Counted from the stretch's first letter, positions 9,408-18,444 are shown. The stretch: DNA of 64,000 nucleotides from Chitinophagaceae bacterium (GCA_947371755.1 CANBQT010000002.1:106110-170109); one strand, 5' to 3'. Translations and numbers: made by a program. Notes: a model not told the origin generated them from the sequence alone.

Positions 9408-10691
9408 ATGATGCTTGATAGAACAAAGGCCCCAGTAATACAGGATGCGGTAGATTTTGACGTAAAGTTGAAGCCATATGAAGGTTTTCAATTAGACAAT
9501 GGCACACCAGTTTATACCATTAATGCCGGGGCTGAAGAAGTAGTGATGTTAGAATTGGTATTCCATGCAGGGAATTGGTACGAAGACAAAAATATTGTTG
9601 CAGCCACCACTAACCACCTTTTAAAAAATGGCACCAAGAATAAAACAGCTTTTGAAATCAACGAGTTTTTTGAATTTTACGGTGCTTTCTTAAGTCGCAG
9701 TTGTTTTAACGAAACTGCAACCATCACTTTACATTGTCTGAATAAGCATTTGGCTATTTTATTGCCGGTTGTAACCGAATTAATCTCTGATGCAATATTT
9801 CCGGAATCTGAATTAGCCATATATAAACAAAATCAAAAACAACGTCTGGAAGTAAATCTTAAAAAATGCGATTTTGTAGCCAATAGATTAATAGATGAAT
9901 ACATTTATGGATTTGATCATCCTTATGGGAAATACACGTCTGCAAAGGATTTCGACCAATTAGAACAAAGGGATCTGATAGATTTTTATAATAAATATTA
10001 TACGCATGGCAAATGTTTGATCTTTGTTGCAGGTAAGCTACCTTCTGAGCTTTCAACAATGTTAAATAACGAACTTGGAAAATTACCTTTCAATCAAACT
10101 GATAAAATAATCAAGCAAATCCCACAGGTAAGAGCAAGCCAGAAAAAATATAGAATCACAAATGATATTGATTCAGTTCAGGCAGCCATCCGCATTGGAA
10201 GACCATTCCCTAACAGGCACCATCCCGACTTTCCGAAAGTGGGGGTTTTGAACAATTTATTTGGTGGTTTTTTCGGCTCTCGTTTAATGAGTAATATCCG
10301 AGAAGACAAGGGATATACTTATGGTATCCATAGTTATATACAAAACCATATTCACGATACCGCTTTATTAGTAAGTACTGAAGCCGGCAGGGATGTGGCA
10401 GAAGCTACTATTACCGAGGTCTATAAAGAAATGGCTTTACTCAGAGATGAATTAATAGATGCAGAAGAACTTGACCTGGTTCGGAATTATATGATTGGAT
10501 CATTATTAGGCGACTTGGATGGTCCTTTTCAAATCATGGCCCGCTGGAAAAACTATATCCTCAATAATCTTGATGCAAACTATTTCTACAATAGCCTGGA
10601 AATAGTACGTACAATCTCAGCTGAAGAGCTGCAGGAATTGGCTAAGAAATACCTGCAACCAGAGGATTTCTATGAACTACTAGTCATTTAA
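9408..10691 (+). CDS. M16 (insulinase-fold) peptidase-like protein lacking the zinc motif
   Basis: The 427-residue protein has the M16 fold signature: a DNG beginning near residue 30, a conserved LGGFFGSRLMSNIREDKGYTYG-type segment in the C-terminal half, and a late QIMARW segment. Where active members carry HxxEH, this one reads TNHLLKNGT, so the zinc ligands are absent. In mitochondrial and bacterial M16B pairs, such a degenerate subunit partners an active one. The active candidate here is 9 kb away on the other strand (19616-20851). No signal peptide is seen, so it should be cytosolic. Confidence 0.85.
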   Translation: MMLDRTKAPVIQDAVDFDVKLKPYEGFQLDNGTPVYTINAGAEEVVMLELVFHAGNWYEDKNIVAATTNHLLKNGTKNKTAFEINEFFEFYGAFLSRSCFNETATITLHCLNKHLAILLPVVTELISDAIFPESELAIYKQNQKQRLEVNLKKCDFVANRLIDEYIYGFDHPYGKYTSAKDFDQLEQRDLIDFYNKYYTHGKCLIFVAGKLPSELSTMLNNELGKLPFNQTDKIIKQIPQVRASQKKYRITNDIDSVQAAIRIGRPFPNRHHPDFPKVGVLNNLFGGFFGSRLMSNIREDKGYTYGIHSYIQNHIHDTALLVSTEAGRDVAEATITEVYKEMALLRDELIDAEELDLVRNYMIGSLLGDLDGPFQIMARWKNYILNNLDANYFYNSLEIVRTISAEELQELAKKYLQPEDFYELLVI

Positions 10692-10749
10692 AAACACATA
10701 AAAGGGACTATTTTATTTAGAATTTATTGGATTTATATCATGTACCTAT

Positions 10750-10763
10750 ATGACAAACGTCAT
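10750..10763 (+). promoter_or_regulatory. Crp/Fnr-type box upstream of the 151-residue unknown gene
   Basis: ATGACAAACGTCAT is a perfect dyad with 5-bp arms and a 4-bp spacer, of the same ATGAY-N4-RTCAT form as the boxes at 36224 and 39343. Its centre (10756.5) lies about 33 bp before the centre of a TAACTTTA -7-like box at 10786-10793. This is near the -41.5 placement of a class-II activator site. Confidence 0.55.
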
Positions 10764-10785
10764 GTGGTGATGAGAATAGGGATTT

Positions 10786-10793
10786 TAACTTTA
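10786..10793 (+). promoter_or_regulatory. Candidate -7 box TAACTTTA
   Basis: It matches TAnnTTTG except for the last base and would start transcription near 10799, upstream of both possible start codons of the following gene. No clear -33 element is present, which fits an activator-dependent promoter. Confidence 0.4.
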
Positions 10794-10831
10794 TGTCTGC
10801 AAATAATTAGATGATAATTAAACCAAGCAAC

Positions 10832-11266
10832 ATGAAGACTGAATATCTTATTAACGTAAAAGCAGTAGACAATAGACTACACATTTTCCTTAACGGAAAA
10901 ACCATTTGGGACAGCGGCATCATTCATGGCGACCCAACTATGGATGTAATAATTGACTTAACTAGTCATTTGTTAGCCTATGAAGGTAGTACCTGCGAAC
11001 TTATTTTTGAAGGATTCAATGATTCTTATGGAGAAACTTCAAATGAAGAGGGTTTTAACCCCTGGCATTTTAACTATCGGGTCTTTTCAAGAACTACAGA
11101 CGCAAATGGAAATATAGTTGAAGAAAGGGATCTGCTTCAACCTTATAACGAGAAGCACTTATCTAATCCAAATGTGAGGGCTATTAATAATCGCTACCAG
11201 ATTATGAGAAAAGACCTCGAATTCAAAGTGATCTCTAACGCATTGACACAACAATTCTATAACTAG
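10832..11266 (+). CDS. Unknown cytosolic protein, possibly in a Crp/Fnr regulon
   Basis: I do not recognise this protein. From the ATG at 10832 it has 144 residues (MKTEYLINVKAV...); the upstream ATG at 10811 would add seven. It has no signal peptide or membrane segment. The N-terminal half is beta-rich with short strands (LHIFLNGKTIWDSG, STCELIFEGFND), and the C-terminal half is more polar. It stands alone between the M16-like gene and ppdK, behind a perfect Crp/Fnr-type dyad, so regulation by oxygen, nitric oxide or carbon status is suggested. Confidence 0.7.
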   Translation: MKTEYLINVKAVDNRLHIFLNGKTIWDSGIIHGDPTMDVIIDLTSHLLAYEGSTCELIFEGFNDSYGETSNEEGFNPWHFNYRVFSRTTDANGNIVEERDLLQPYNEKHLSNPNVRAINNRYQIMRKDLEFKVISNALTQQFYN

Positions 11267-11311
11267 TAAACCAATCCAGGTTTACTTTTTTTTTAATATT
11301 AAATAAATACT

Positions 11312-14068
11312 ATGGCACAAGTTAAAAAGGCCACCAAATACGTTTATGCATTTGGCGGTGGAAAGGCTGATGGAAATGAGTCCATGAAAAATCTACTAGG
11401 TGGCAAGGGTGCGAACCTAGCAGAAATGGCGGGTCATCCAAAACTTAAATTACCGGTCCCTCCAGGTTTTACTATTACAACGGATGTTTGTACTTATTAC
11501 TATGCAAACAAAAAGAAATATCCTGTGGTGCTGCAAGAGCAAGTAAAAAAAGCTTTGGCTTCTGTTGAAAAAGAAATAGGTAAAAAATTCGGCGACGTTA
11601 ATAATCCCCTTTTAGTTTCTGTACGTTCTGGCGCAAGAAAGTCAATGCCAGGTATGATGGAAACCGTATTGGATATTGGCTTAAATGAAAAAACAATTGA
11701 AGGTTTAATAAAACAATCTGGCGATGCAAGATTTGCTTATGATGCATATCGCCGTTTAATTATGATGTATGCAGATGTGGTGATGGAAAAAGCCGGCGGC
11801 ATTGAAGTGAAGAGTGGCAAAGGAATCCGTAAACAATTGGATGAAAAACTTGAAAAAGTAAAACACAAGAACGGATACAAATTAGATACCGACTTAACTG
11901 TTGATCAATTAAAAGCTTTGGTTAAAGATTTTAAAGAAACAGTGAAAAAAGTATTAGGCAAACCTTTCCCTGAAGATCCATGGGAACAACTATGGGGAAG
12001 TGTAGGTGCCGTATTTAGTAGCTGGAGCGGTAAGCGCGCTGTTGAATACAGACGCATCGAAAAAATTCCTGATGAATGGGGAACTGCTGTAAATGTGCAG
12101 TCAATGGTTTTCGGAAATATGGGAGAAACCAGCGCTACAGGTGTTGCATTTACTCGTAACCCGGGTAATGGTGAAAATAAATTCTATGGTGAGTACCTAT
12201 TAAATGCACAAGGTGAAGACGTTGTAGCAGGTATTAGAACTCCAGCGCCTGTGAATGAATATTCCAAAAACGATCAGAGTAAACACTTGCCTACACTAGA
12301 AAAAACAATGCCTGCTGTTTACAAAGAATTATTTGCTATCCAAAATAAATTGGAAAAGCATTATAAGGATATGCAAGACATTGAGTTTACTATTGAAAAA
12401 GGAAAACTTTACATGTTGCAATGTCGAATTGGTAAACGTAATGGTGTAGCTGCAGTGAAAATTGCAAGCGATATGTTCAACGAAAAACTAATTGATGCAA
12501 AAACAGCTATCATGCGTGTTGGACCTAACCAATTAGTGGAATTATTATTACCAATGTTGGATCCAAAAATACAAGCCGCAACCAAACCAATCGCTAAAGG
12601 ATTACCTGCTGGACCAGGTGGAGCAAAAGGACGCGTTGTATTCTCTTCAAACGATGCTGTTGAATGGGCTAGTCGTGGTGAGAAAGTAATTCTAGTTCGT
12701 GAAGAAACTTCTCCTGAAGATGTGGATGGTATGCACAAATCACAAGCCATCTTAACAACGAAGGGAGGAATGACTTCACACGCAGCCCTAGTTGCACGAG
12801 GTTGGGGTAAATGCTGTATCGTTGGTTGTACTGATATTGAAATTCACAGCGAAACAAAATCGTTCAAGGCTAATGATGGTACTTTTATTAAAGAAGGCGA
12901 CTGGATCAGCTTGGATGGTACCAAGGGTTTAGTTTACTTAGGTAGCATGGCATTGGTTGATATTGACTTGGATAAAAACCTGGCTTATAAAAACCTGATG
13001 AAGCTGGTTGACAAAACCAAAACAATGGGTGTTCGCACCAATGCAGAAACTCCAGGTGATGCTGCACAAGGTTTAAAATTTGGTGCTGAAGGTATCGGCT
13101 TGTTTAGGACAGAACATATGTTCTATGGAGAAGGAAGTGATGAGCCTCTATTCCTATTACGCAAAATGATTGTGAGCAAAACTGAAAAAGAAAGAAGAGT
13201 TGCACTGAACGACCTAGCGAAGTTTGTGAAGAAGGATATGAAAGCTACATTGAATACCATGAATGGTTTCCCTGTAACTATTCGCTTACTTGATCCACCT
13301 TTGCACGAGTTTGTGCCTCATGATGCCGCAAAACTTAATCAGTTGAGCAAGGAGTTAGGAATTAGTATGAGCTTGTTGAAAAGAAGGGTTTTAGCATTAC
13401 ATGAGAATAACCCAATGTTAGGTCACCGTGGTGTTCGTTTGGGTATCTCCTATCCTGAAATTACAGAAATGCAGATCAGATCTATCTTTGAAGCAACTGC
13501 AGAATTATTGATTGCAGGTAAGAAACCTTTCCCTGAAATCATGGTGCCAGTAACATGTACAGTTAATGAGTTAACTCACCAGAAAGCAATTGTTGAAAGA
13601 GTGTATAAGGAAGTATTAGAAAAAACTAAGTTGAAAAAAATTCCTTATCTGTTTGGAACAATGATTGAGATTCCAAGAGCCGCATTAAAGGCAGAGAAAA
13701 TGGCAACAGAAGCTGACTTCTTTAGTTTTGGTACGAACGACTTAACTCAAATGAGTTTTGGATTCAGTCGTGATGATATTGGCGGTTTCTTACCAAACTA
13801 TCTTGATCAAAAAATCTTAGAAGACGATCCATTTCAAACCATCGATCAGGAAGGTGTGGGCGAGTTAATTAAGTTCGGAACAGAACGCGGCAGAAAAACA
13901 AAACCTAATTTAAAAGTAGGTATCTGTGGCGAACATGGAGGTGATGCAGAGAGTGTTAAGTTCTGTCACCAAATAGGTATGAACTATGTAAGCTGTTCTC
14001 CTTTCCGTGTGCCCATCGCTAGATTAGCAGCAGCACAGGCAGCAGTAAGCTTCCCTAGAAAAAAATAA
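11312..14068 (+). CDS. ppdK: Pyruvate, phosphate dikinase
   Basis: PPDK interconverts pyruvate, ATP and phosphate with phosphoenolpyruvate, AMP and pyrophosphate, serving gluconeogenesis or glycolysis. The 918 residues hold an N-terminal ATP-grasp domain (GGKGANLAEM near 28-37), a swivelling phosphohistidine domain with His490 in GGMTSHAAL, and a C-terminal PEP-utilising barrel. The barrel's acid-base cysteine is Cys872 in GICGEHGGD. Length and motifs are all intact. It is followed by a strong terminator and appears monocistronic. Confidence 0.96.
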   Translation: MAQVKKATKYVYAFGGGKADGNESMKNLLGGKGANLAEMAGHPKLKLPVPPGFTITTDVCTYYYANKKKYPVVLQEQVKKALASVEKEIGKKFGDVNNPLLVSVRSGARKSMPGMMETVLDIGLNEKTIEGLIKQSGDARFAYDAYRRLIMMYADVVMEKAGGIEVKSGKGIRKQLDEKLEKVKHKNGYKLDTDLTVDQLKALVKDFKETVKKVLGKPFPEDPWEQLWGSVGAVFSSWSGKRAVEYRRIEKIPDEWGTAVNVQSMVFGNMGETSATGVAFTRNPGNGENKFYGEYLLNAQGEDVVAGIRTPAPVNEYSKNDQSKHLPTLEKTMPAVYKELFAIQNKLEKHYKDMQDIEFTIEKGKLYMLQCRIGKRNGVAAVKIASDMFNEKLIDAKTAIMRVGPNQLVELLLPMLDPKIQAATKPIAKGLPAGPGGAKGRVVFSSNDAVEWASRGEKVILVREETSPEDVDGMHKSQAILTTKGGMTSHAALVARGWGKCCIVGCTDIEIHSETKSFKANDGTFIKEGDWISLDGTKGLVYLGSMALVDIDLDKNLAYKNLMKLVDKTKTMGVRTNAETPGDAAQGLKFGAEGIGLFRTEHMFYGEGSDEPLFLLRKMIVSKTEKERRVALNDLAKFVKKDMKATLNTMNGFPVTIRLLDPPLHEFVPHDAAKLNQLSKELGISMSLLKRRVLALHENNPMLGHRGVRLGISYPEITEMQIRSIFEATAELLIAGKKPFPEIMVPVTCTVNELTHQKAIVERVYKEVLEKTKLKKIPYLFGTMIEIPRAALKAEKMATEADFFSFGTNDLTQMSFGFSRDDIGGFLPNYLDQKILEDDPFQTIDQEGVGELIKFGTERGRKTKPNLKVGICGEHGGDAESVKFCHQIGMNYVSCSPFRVPIARLAAAQAAVSFPRKK

Positions 14069-14082
14069 GACTGTTCATTTTA

Positions 14083-14118
14083 AATAAAAGCCTTCCGCCT
14101 GCGGAAGGCTTTTATTGT
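14083..14118 (+). terminator. Intrinsic terminator after ppdK
   Basis: AATAAAAGCCTTCCGC (14083-14098) and GCGGAAGGCTTTTATT (14101-14116) are perfect inverted arms of 16 bases with a tiny loop. The T-rich 3' arm makes it possibly bidirectional. Confidence 0.93.
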
Positions 14119-14169
14119 TTGTATAAAGTCTAAGAAAAAATAATCTTAACTTACCTCAAATTATTTATC

Positions 14170-14529
14170 ATGATCAAGTTCATTGCGAAAACTTTAATTA
14201 CTGCGGTTGCTGTATTAGTGGCAGCTTATGTATTGGATGGTGTTCATGTGAAAGATTCTTTGACTGCCGTTTTTGTAGCTGCTGTTCTTGGTTTATTGAA
14301 TAGTTTTATAAAGCCCATTTTAGTAATCATCACAATACCTATTACCATTTTTACCTTAGGGTTATTTCTTTTAGTGATCAACGTACTTATAGTAAAATGG
14401 GTTTCAGATATCGTACCAGGATTTAGAGTAGATGGATGGGTATATGCACTGCTATTTAGTTTTGTGGTGTCTATTGCCACTTATTTAATGGAGAGTTTGA
14501 TTGGTACTGATAAGAATCAGTCTGCGTAG
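14170..14529 (+). CDS. Phage-holin-family (YvlD-like) membrane protein
   Basis: A 119-residue integral membrane protein with about four hydrophobic helices (near 5-22, 28-48, 52-72 and 90-110). It contains the glycine/leucine-rich LGLLNSFIKPILVIITIPITIF segment split by short turns that is typical of family PF04020. Despite the family name, such proteins in non-phage contexts are not lytic; YvlD sits with PspC-domain proteins in Bacillus. Here too a PspC-domain gene follows 1.1 kb downstream, so a link to envelope stress is plausible but inferred. Confidence 0.85.
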   Translation: MIKFIAKTLITAVAVLVAAYVLDGVHVKDSLTAVFVAAVLGLLNSFIKPILVIITIPITIFTLGLFLLVINVLIVKWVSDIVPGFRVDGWVYALLFSFVVSIATYLMESLIGTDKNQSA

Positions 14530-14573
14530 AAAAACAATCTAGTAATCTTAATATTTGTATGTACAGGCTCACA

Positions 14574-14720
14574 CCCCTCCATCGCATGCGATGGAGGGGA
14601 AACCATTATTTATACCAAGTTTATTCCAACCTTTCTTCACTCCTCACTCTTCACTCTTCACTCTTCACTCCTCACTCCTCACTCTTATCTCTTCTTTTCC
14701 CTTTTTACTCTTTCATTTTT
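14574..14720 (+). repeat. Dispersed palindrome/heptad element, copy 1
   Basis: It opens with a 26-bp perfect palindrome (14574-14599) whose arms are CCCCTCCATCGCA and its complement. An AT-rich spacer and TCCAACCTTTCTT follow. Then come seven tandem copies of the heptamer CACTCYT at 14638-14686, in the order C,T,T,T,C,C,T at the variable base. A pyrimidine-rich TTTCCCTTTTTACTCTTT tail ends it. A second copy with only two heptamers is at 57322. Apparent ORFs here (14555-14792) are by-products of the repeat. Confidence 0.85.
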
Positions 14721-14864
14721 TCTTTTTTTTCACATTTTCGTCTCCATTTATCACAAAATAATTCCATTCATCCTTTTCAAAAAATCATTTAAAATTATAA
14801 ATAATTGATTTTCAACTATTTATTTCATGCCCATTACTTCCTCTTACCGATTACTTGAAAAAAC

Positions 14865-14908
14865 TTGGTACTATGTGTTGCATAGTACCAAATATTATTG
14901 CATCTTTG
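14865..14908 (+). promoter_or_regulatory. PadR-type operator overlapping the promoter of the padR-pspC operon
   Basis: TTGGTACTATG (14865-14875) and CATAGTACCAA (14881-14891) are perfect 11-bp arms with a 5-bp loop. The loop supplies a TTG -33 element (14878-14880). Twenty bp later CATCTTTG (14901-14908) matches the -7 box at all but one base. The GTACTATG/CATAGTAC dyad is of the kind bound by PadR regulators, and its overlap with -33 would block polymerase. Autoregulation is inferred. Confidence 0.7.
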
Positions 14909-14965
14909 TGTTGTCAATGACACGACAAGTCAAAAATCAAAATTAAAAAGTCAAAAAATATTAAA

Positions 14966-15154
14966 ATGAAAACTCAAAACAAAAACACCGCAGCAAACAT
15001 TGAAAAAACAGCCATTGAATCAATGTATCAGGAAACAAAAGAAACAATAGCTACAAATATGGCTACTGCTAACCATAAAACATTTAGCAACGCTGAGCTA
15101 TGGAATATCCAACGCAATATGCGCACTAGAACTGGAAGAAGATATTTTATCTAA
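14966..15154 (+). CDS. Small conserved protein at the head of the padR-pspC operon
   Basis: A 62-residue protein, polar and Thr/Asn-rich in its first half. It ends in FSNAELWNIQRNMRTRTGRRYFI, of which only the LWNIQR core and the basic tail stand out. It has no signal peptide or membrane segment. I have a recollection of similar small proteins in front of PadR genes in Chitinophagaceae but know no function. It is the first gene after the PadR-type operator, with padR 106 bp downstream, so it should be co-regulated. A DNA- or RNA-binding role for the basic C-terminus is only a guess. Confidence 0.65.
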   Translation: MKTQNKNTAANIEKTAIESMYQETKETIATNMATANHKTFSNAELWNIQRNMRTRTGRRYFI

Positions 15155-15260
15155 ATCCAAGAGTCAACAACTTTAAGTTGTTGACAAAATAGAAAACCTG
15201 ATCAGTATTTATCACGGGTCTCCCCCAACAGAATAAAAGGGCGACCATAAAACTCCGGCT

Positions 15261-15629
15261 ATGGACATTCAGAACACACAGAGTCAGATGCGAAAGGGCG
15301 TATTGGAGTTTTGCATTTTATCCATTATCCGTCAAGGGGAAGTATATCCCAGTGACTTGGTAGATCGGATGAGGGCAGCGAACCTTCATATTTTGGAAGG
15401 CACACTCTATCCTTTACTTACTAGATTAAAAAATGCAGGACTACTTACTTACCGTTGGGTAGAAAGTAATAGTGGGCCGCCACGCAAATATTTTGTCATG
15501 ACCGATTTAGGTCTTGAGTTCTACGGGGAACTGGAAAGAACCTGGAAAGAGCTGGCAGATGCAGTGCATACTTTAACACAGCCTTCAGCAGAACAACCTT
15601 CTACCGAAGAAAACCAACCCCAACCTTAA
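15261..15629 (+). CDS. PadR-family transcriptional regulator
   Basis: This 122-residue protein carries a winged helix-turn-helix at about 10-95. It shows the PadR hallmarks KGVLEFCILSII, EGTLYPLLTRLKNAGLL and PPRKYFVMTDLG, with a short C-terminal dimerisation helix and an acidic/Pro tail. PadR proteins of this type repress their own operons and respond to envelope or small-molecule stress. It sits 17 bp upstream of the PspC-domain gene and downstream of a dyad suited to it. The effector is unknown. Confidence 0.92.
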   Translation: MDIQNTQSQMRKGVLEFCILSIIRQGEVYPSDLVDRMRAANLHILEGTLYPLLTRLKNAGLLTYRWVESNSGPPRKYFVMTDLGLEFYGELERTWKELADAVHTLTQPSAEQPSTEENQPQP

Positions 15630-15646
15630 CCACAAAAAAAACTGAC

Positions 15647-17848
15647 ATGAAAAAGGTAATTAATATAAACTTCCAAGGCAGGGTAATACCCATTGAAGAA
15701 ACTGCCTACGACATACTGAAACAGTATGTGGAAAGTTTGAGAAGATTCTTTGCCAATGAAGAAGGTCGCGACGAAATCATCAATGATATTGAAGGACGTA
15801 TTGCCGAACTATTTGGGGAGAGCTTGAAAAAAGGCGACACTTGTATTACTGATGATACAGTAAATAAGATCATTGCCAGTATGGGCCGCCCGGAAGATTT
15901 TGAAGGCGAAGAAGCAAATGTAAAATCCCAATTAGGTGGCGAGGGCAACAAACAGCAATATAATAGTGGGTATAATGCCTATGCAAACGACCCAAGAGGC
16001 AGACTTTATCGTAACGATACAGATAAATTATTAGGTGGTGTTTGTAGCGGTATCGCTAACTACTTAAGAATTGACCCAACAATTGTACGATTAGTTTTTG
16101 CATTGATGGTTTTTGGTGCAGGTACAGGTGTATTCTTATACATTCTGTTATGGATCATCCTTCCTTCAAAACCTTTGATCAACAATATCACCAGCAAACG
16201 TTTATATAGAAATCCAGAAGAAAAAGTAATTGCAGGGGTAGCAAGTGGTATTGCCGCTTACTTCGATATCGCAGTATGGATTCCAAGATTAGTCTTTTGC
16301 TTACCATTGGTTTCAGGAATTATCTCCTCTATCATCCGCAATTCATTTTGGTGGGATGGAGATCCCTTCCCAGGTATGGTATTCGGATCCTTTGGCGGAA
16401 CACTATTTGTAGTATATGCCATATTATGGGCTGTAATTCCAGAGGCAAATTCTGCATCTGAAAAATTAGAAATGCGTGGTGAAAAGGTTGATTTGAACAC
16501 CATCAAAAATACCATACAGGAAGACCTGGAAGGCTTTAAGAGTCGCGCTGAAAAATGGGGCGGTGAAGTGGGTGTTAAGGCAAATGAATGGAGTAAAGAA
16601 TTTACACAAACAGTGAACGAAAAAGGTAAACACTTTACATCTGAAGTAAACTACGCGGCTAAGAAAACTACCGGCGGAATCTTTAAGATCATTGGTTTTA
16701 TTTTCAAAGCATTCTTCTTATTTATTGCAGGAGTTATTGCATTCGCATTACTGGTAACCTTACTTGCTTTTTTAGTAGCAAGTATCGGAGTATTTCCACT
16801 GAAAAATTTCTTCCTGGAAGGATTCTGGCAAAACTTCCTGGCATGGTCTACCCTCCTATTATTCTTAGGAGTACCAGTTATCGCATTGATTACTTGGTTA
16901 ATTCGTAGAATCATGGGTGTGAAATCTGGTAATAAATCAGTTGGATTCACTTTCGCTGGAATGTGGGTACTAGGATTAATATCTGCTGGTATTCTTGCTT
17001 TCATGATTGCAGAAAACTTTGATGCGAGAGCAAGAGATAAACAGGAATTAACCATTACTCAACCAGCTTCCGGAAAATTGATCATAAAAGTTCCTGACAG
17101 CAAAGTAAAGGTATATGGTCGCTGGTTTAAAATGGATGGATTACTTAGTATAACTGATGATAGCTTATTCTTAAATAATGTACGTATCCACTTAGTAAAA
17201 AGTAACGACTCATTATTCCATATGGACGCTACCAAATATAGTAACGGAAGCAGCGAATCATCGGCTCTGAGAAATATCAAAGAAATGAATTACGGTATCA
17301 GTCAGCAAGACAGCACTGTATGGCTCGATCGCGGATTCTCTTTACAACGTGGCACTAAATTTCGTAATCAGGGTGTTGTAGTTACCATTCATATTCCAAT
17401 TGGAAAAAGAATTTTAATCGATCGCACTGTACAACGTAGACTAAATCACTTTGACGTAAACAATGGCCGCAATGATTGGGATTCTGATGAAGACTGGAAT
17501 GATAATTATGGATGGGATTCTGATGTGGAATATAAGATGACAGCAGGAGGATTAGAACGTTCTGATAAAAAAGTAAAAGTGGTAGACGAATCACAGAACG
17601 AAGATAACAATACCAAACAGGAAGCATTAGAAAACTATAAGAAGAGTAAAGAAGAACTTAAAAAAGAATACGAGAAAAAACAAAAAGAAGCAGAGGATCT
17701 TAAAAAAGAATTAGATAAACCAATTGATAGTACGCAGTATCGTTATAAAAAAGCTACCGCTATAAATGCACCAGCACCTGCAGAATCAAACACTCAATTG
17801 GAAGATATCCTTGATTCACATATTCTATTAATGCAAATGGTATTATAA
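15647..17848 (+). CDS. Large PspC-domain membrane protein
   Basis: The 733-residue protein begins with a cytosolic segment of about 115 residues that includes a helical FANEEGRDEII/IAELFGE region. Two PspC domains follow, at about 117-176 (LYRNDTDKLLGGVCSGIANYL) and about 184-265 (LYRNPEEKVIAGVASGIAAYF). More transmembrane helices lie near 345-450. A beta-rich extracytoplasmic region then extends to about 610, and a Lys/Glu coiled-coil lies at about 645-690. PspC domains sense and relay membrane stress. Coupling with PadR suggests a self-regulating envelope-stress operon. Confidence 0.9.
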   Translation: MKKVININFQGRVIPIEETAYDILKQYVESLRRFFANEEGRDEIINDIEGRIAELFGESLKKGDTCITDDTVNKIIASMGRPEDFEGEEANVKSQLGGEGNKQQYNSGYNAYANDPRGRLYRNDTDKLLGGVCSGIANYLRIDPTIVRLVFALMVFGAGTGVFLYILLWIILPSKPLINNITSKRLYRNPEEKVIAGVASGIAAYFDIAVWIPRLVFCLPLVSGIISSIIRNSFWWDGDPFPGMVFGSFGGTLFVVYAILWAVIPEANSASEKLEMRGEKVDLNTIKNTIQEDLEGFKSRAEKWGGEVGVKANEWSKEFTQTVNEKGKHFTSEVNYAAKKTTGGIFKIIGFIFKAFFLFIAGVIAFALLVTLLAFLVASIGVFPLKNFFLEGFWQNFLAWSTLLLFLGVPVIALITWLIRRIMGVKSGNKSVGFTFAGMWVLGLISAGILAFMIAENFDARARDKQELTITQPASGKLIIKVPDSKVKVYGRWFKMDGLLSITDDSLFLNNVRIHLVKSNDSLFHMDATKYSNGSSESSALRNIKEMNYGISQQDSTVWLDRGFSLQRGTKFRNQGVVVTIHIPIGKRILIDRTVQRRLNHFDVNNGRNDWDSDEDWNDNYGWDSDVEYKMTAGGLERSDKKVKVVDESQNEDNNTKQEALENYKKSKEELKKEYEKKQKEAEDLKKELDKPIDSTQYRYKKATAINAPAPAESNTQLEDILDSHILLMQMVL

Positions 17849-17872
17849 ACTCGGTTGAAGTTGGGAAATAAA

Positions 17873-17904
17873 AGAACCTCTTTCTGATCTCAGCAAGAGG
17901 TTCT
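17873..17904 (+). other. Intercistronic hairpin
   Basis: AGAACCTCTT (17873-17882) and AAGAGGTTCT (17895-17904) form a perfect 10-bp stem with a 12-base loop between the PspC gene and the next gene. No T run follows on the plus strand, so it is more likely an mRNA-stability or attenuating hairpin than a full terminator. Confidence 0.55.
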
Positions 17905-17930
17905 CCCTTAAAAAAATTAAACTCAATTGT

Positions 17931-18320
17931 ATGCGAAAGATTCTTCTTGTTTTATTGATCGGATTCTTGATGCTATTTGGTTTCGTATTTTATGTAGCTC
18001 ATAAAATTATATCGAATACAGACATTTCAATAATTGTGAACGATACAGAAGATCAATATCTGGTGAATGCGTCATATAGTAGAGAACAATCTAGAAGGAT
18101 ACTTAGTTATATTGATGCACAACTTAGTAAGTCAAAACAATTCCGTCATTCGCGTATGGATGGAGACATCGAATTGGATGATCATACCAAACTTTACATT
18201 AAAGCAAGACCTGGTCATTTAATAATCAAAGTAAATAAGAATGATAACGATAGCCCTTCTGTTGAAAGAATTAAGGAACTAACTGAAGGCATTAAAGATC
18301 GGTTGACCAGCAATAATTGA
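17931..18320 (+). CDS. Unknown membrane-anchored protein of the padR-pspC operon
   Basis: The 129-residue protein has one N-terminal membrane helix (about 4-26). A soluble domain of roughly 100 residues with alternating strands and helices follows, probably outside the cytosol. I do not recognise a family. It is 82 bp downstream of the PspC gene on the same strand and ends just before a terminator, so it likely closes the operon begun at 14.9 kb. A role as accessory to the PspC protein is inferred from position only. Confidence 0.7.
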   Translation: MRKILLVLLIGFLMLFGFVFYVAHKIISNTDISIIVNDTEDQYLVNASYSREQSRRILSYIDAQLSKSKQFRHSRMDGDIELDDHTKLYIKARPGHLIIKVNKNDNDSPSVERIKELTEGIKDRLTSNN

Positions 18321-18340
18321 AAATTACAGTTAGATGATAG

Positions 18341-18368
18341 AGCAGGATCCTTCGGGGCCTGCTTTTTT
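18341..18368 (+). terminator. Intrinsic terminator with UUCG tetraloop
   Basis: AGCAGG (18341-18346) pairs with CCTGCT (18358-18363). The stem continues as CC/GG below a TTCG loop, with one bulged A and a U-G pair, and is followed by six T residues. Confidence 0.9.
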
Positions 18369-18393
18369 ATTTTATACTGCACCTCGCAACGCT

Positions 18394-18401
18394 TATTTTT
18401 G
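18394..18401 (+). promoter_or_regulatory. Promoter -7 box of gcvT
   Basis: TATTTTTG is an exact TAnnTTTG match, 43 bp before the gcvT start and after a terminator, so gcvT probably has its own promoter. Confidence 0.5.
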
Positions 18402-18444
18402 CAGACGTTAAGTATAGGTCGACTCATCAATTTTCAAAAAACAC

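Noticed and set aside
14555..14792. Two overlapping ORFs of 68 and 77 codons
   Set aside because: They simply translate the palindrome and the CACTCYT repeat; the products are Ser/Leu/Phe/His repeats with no protein character.
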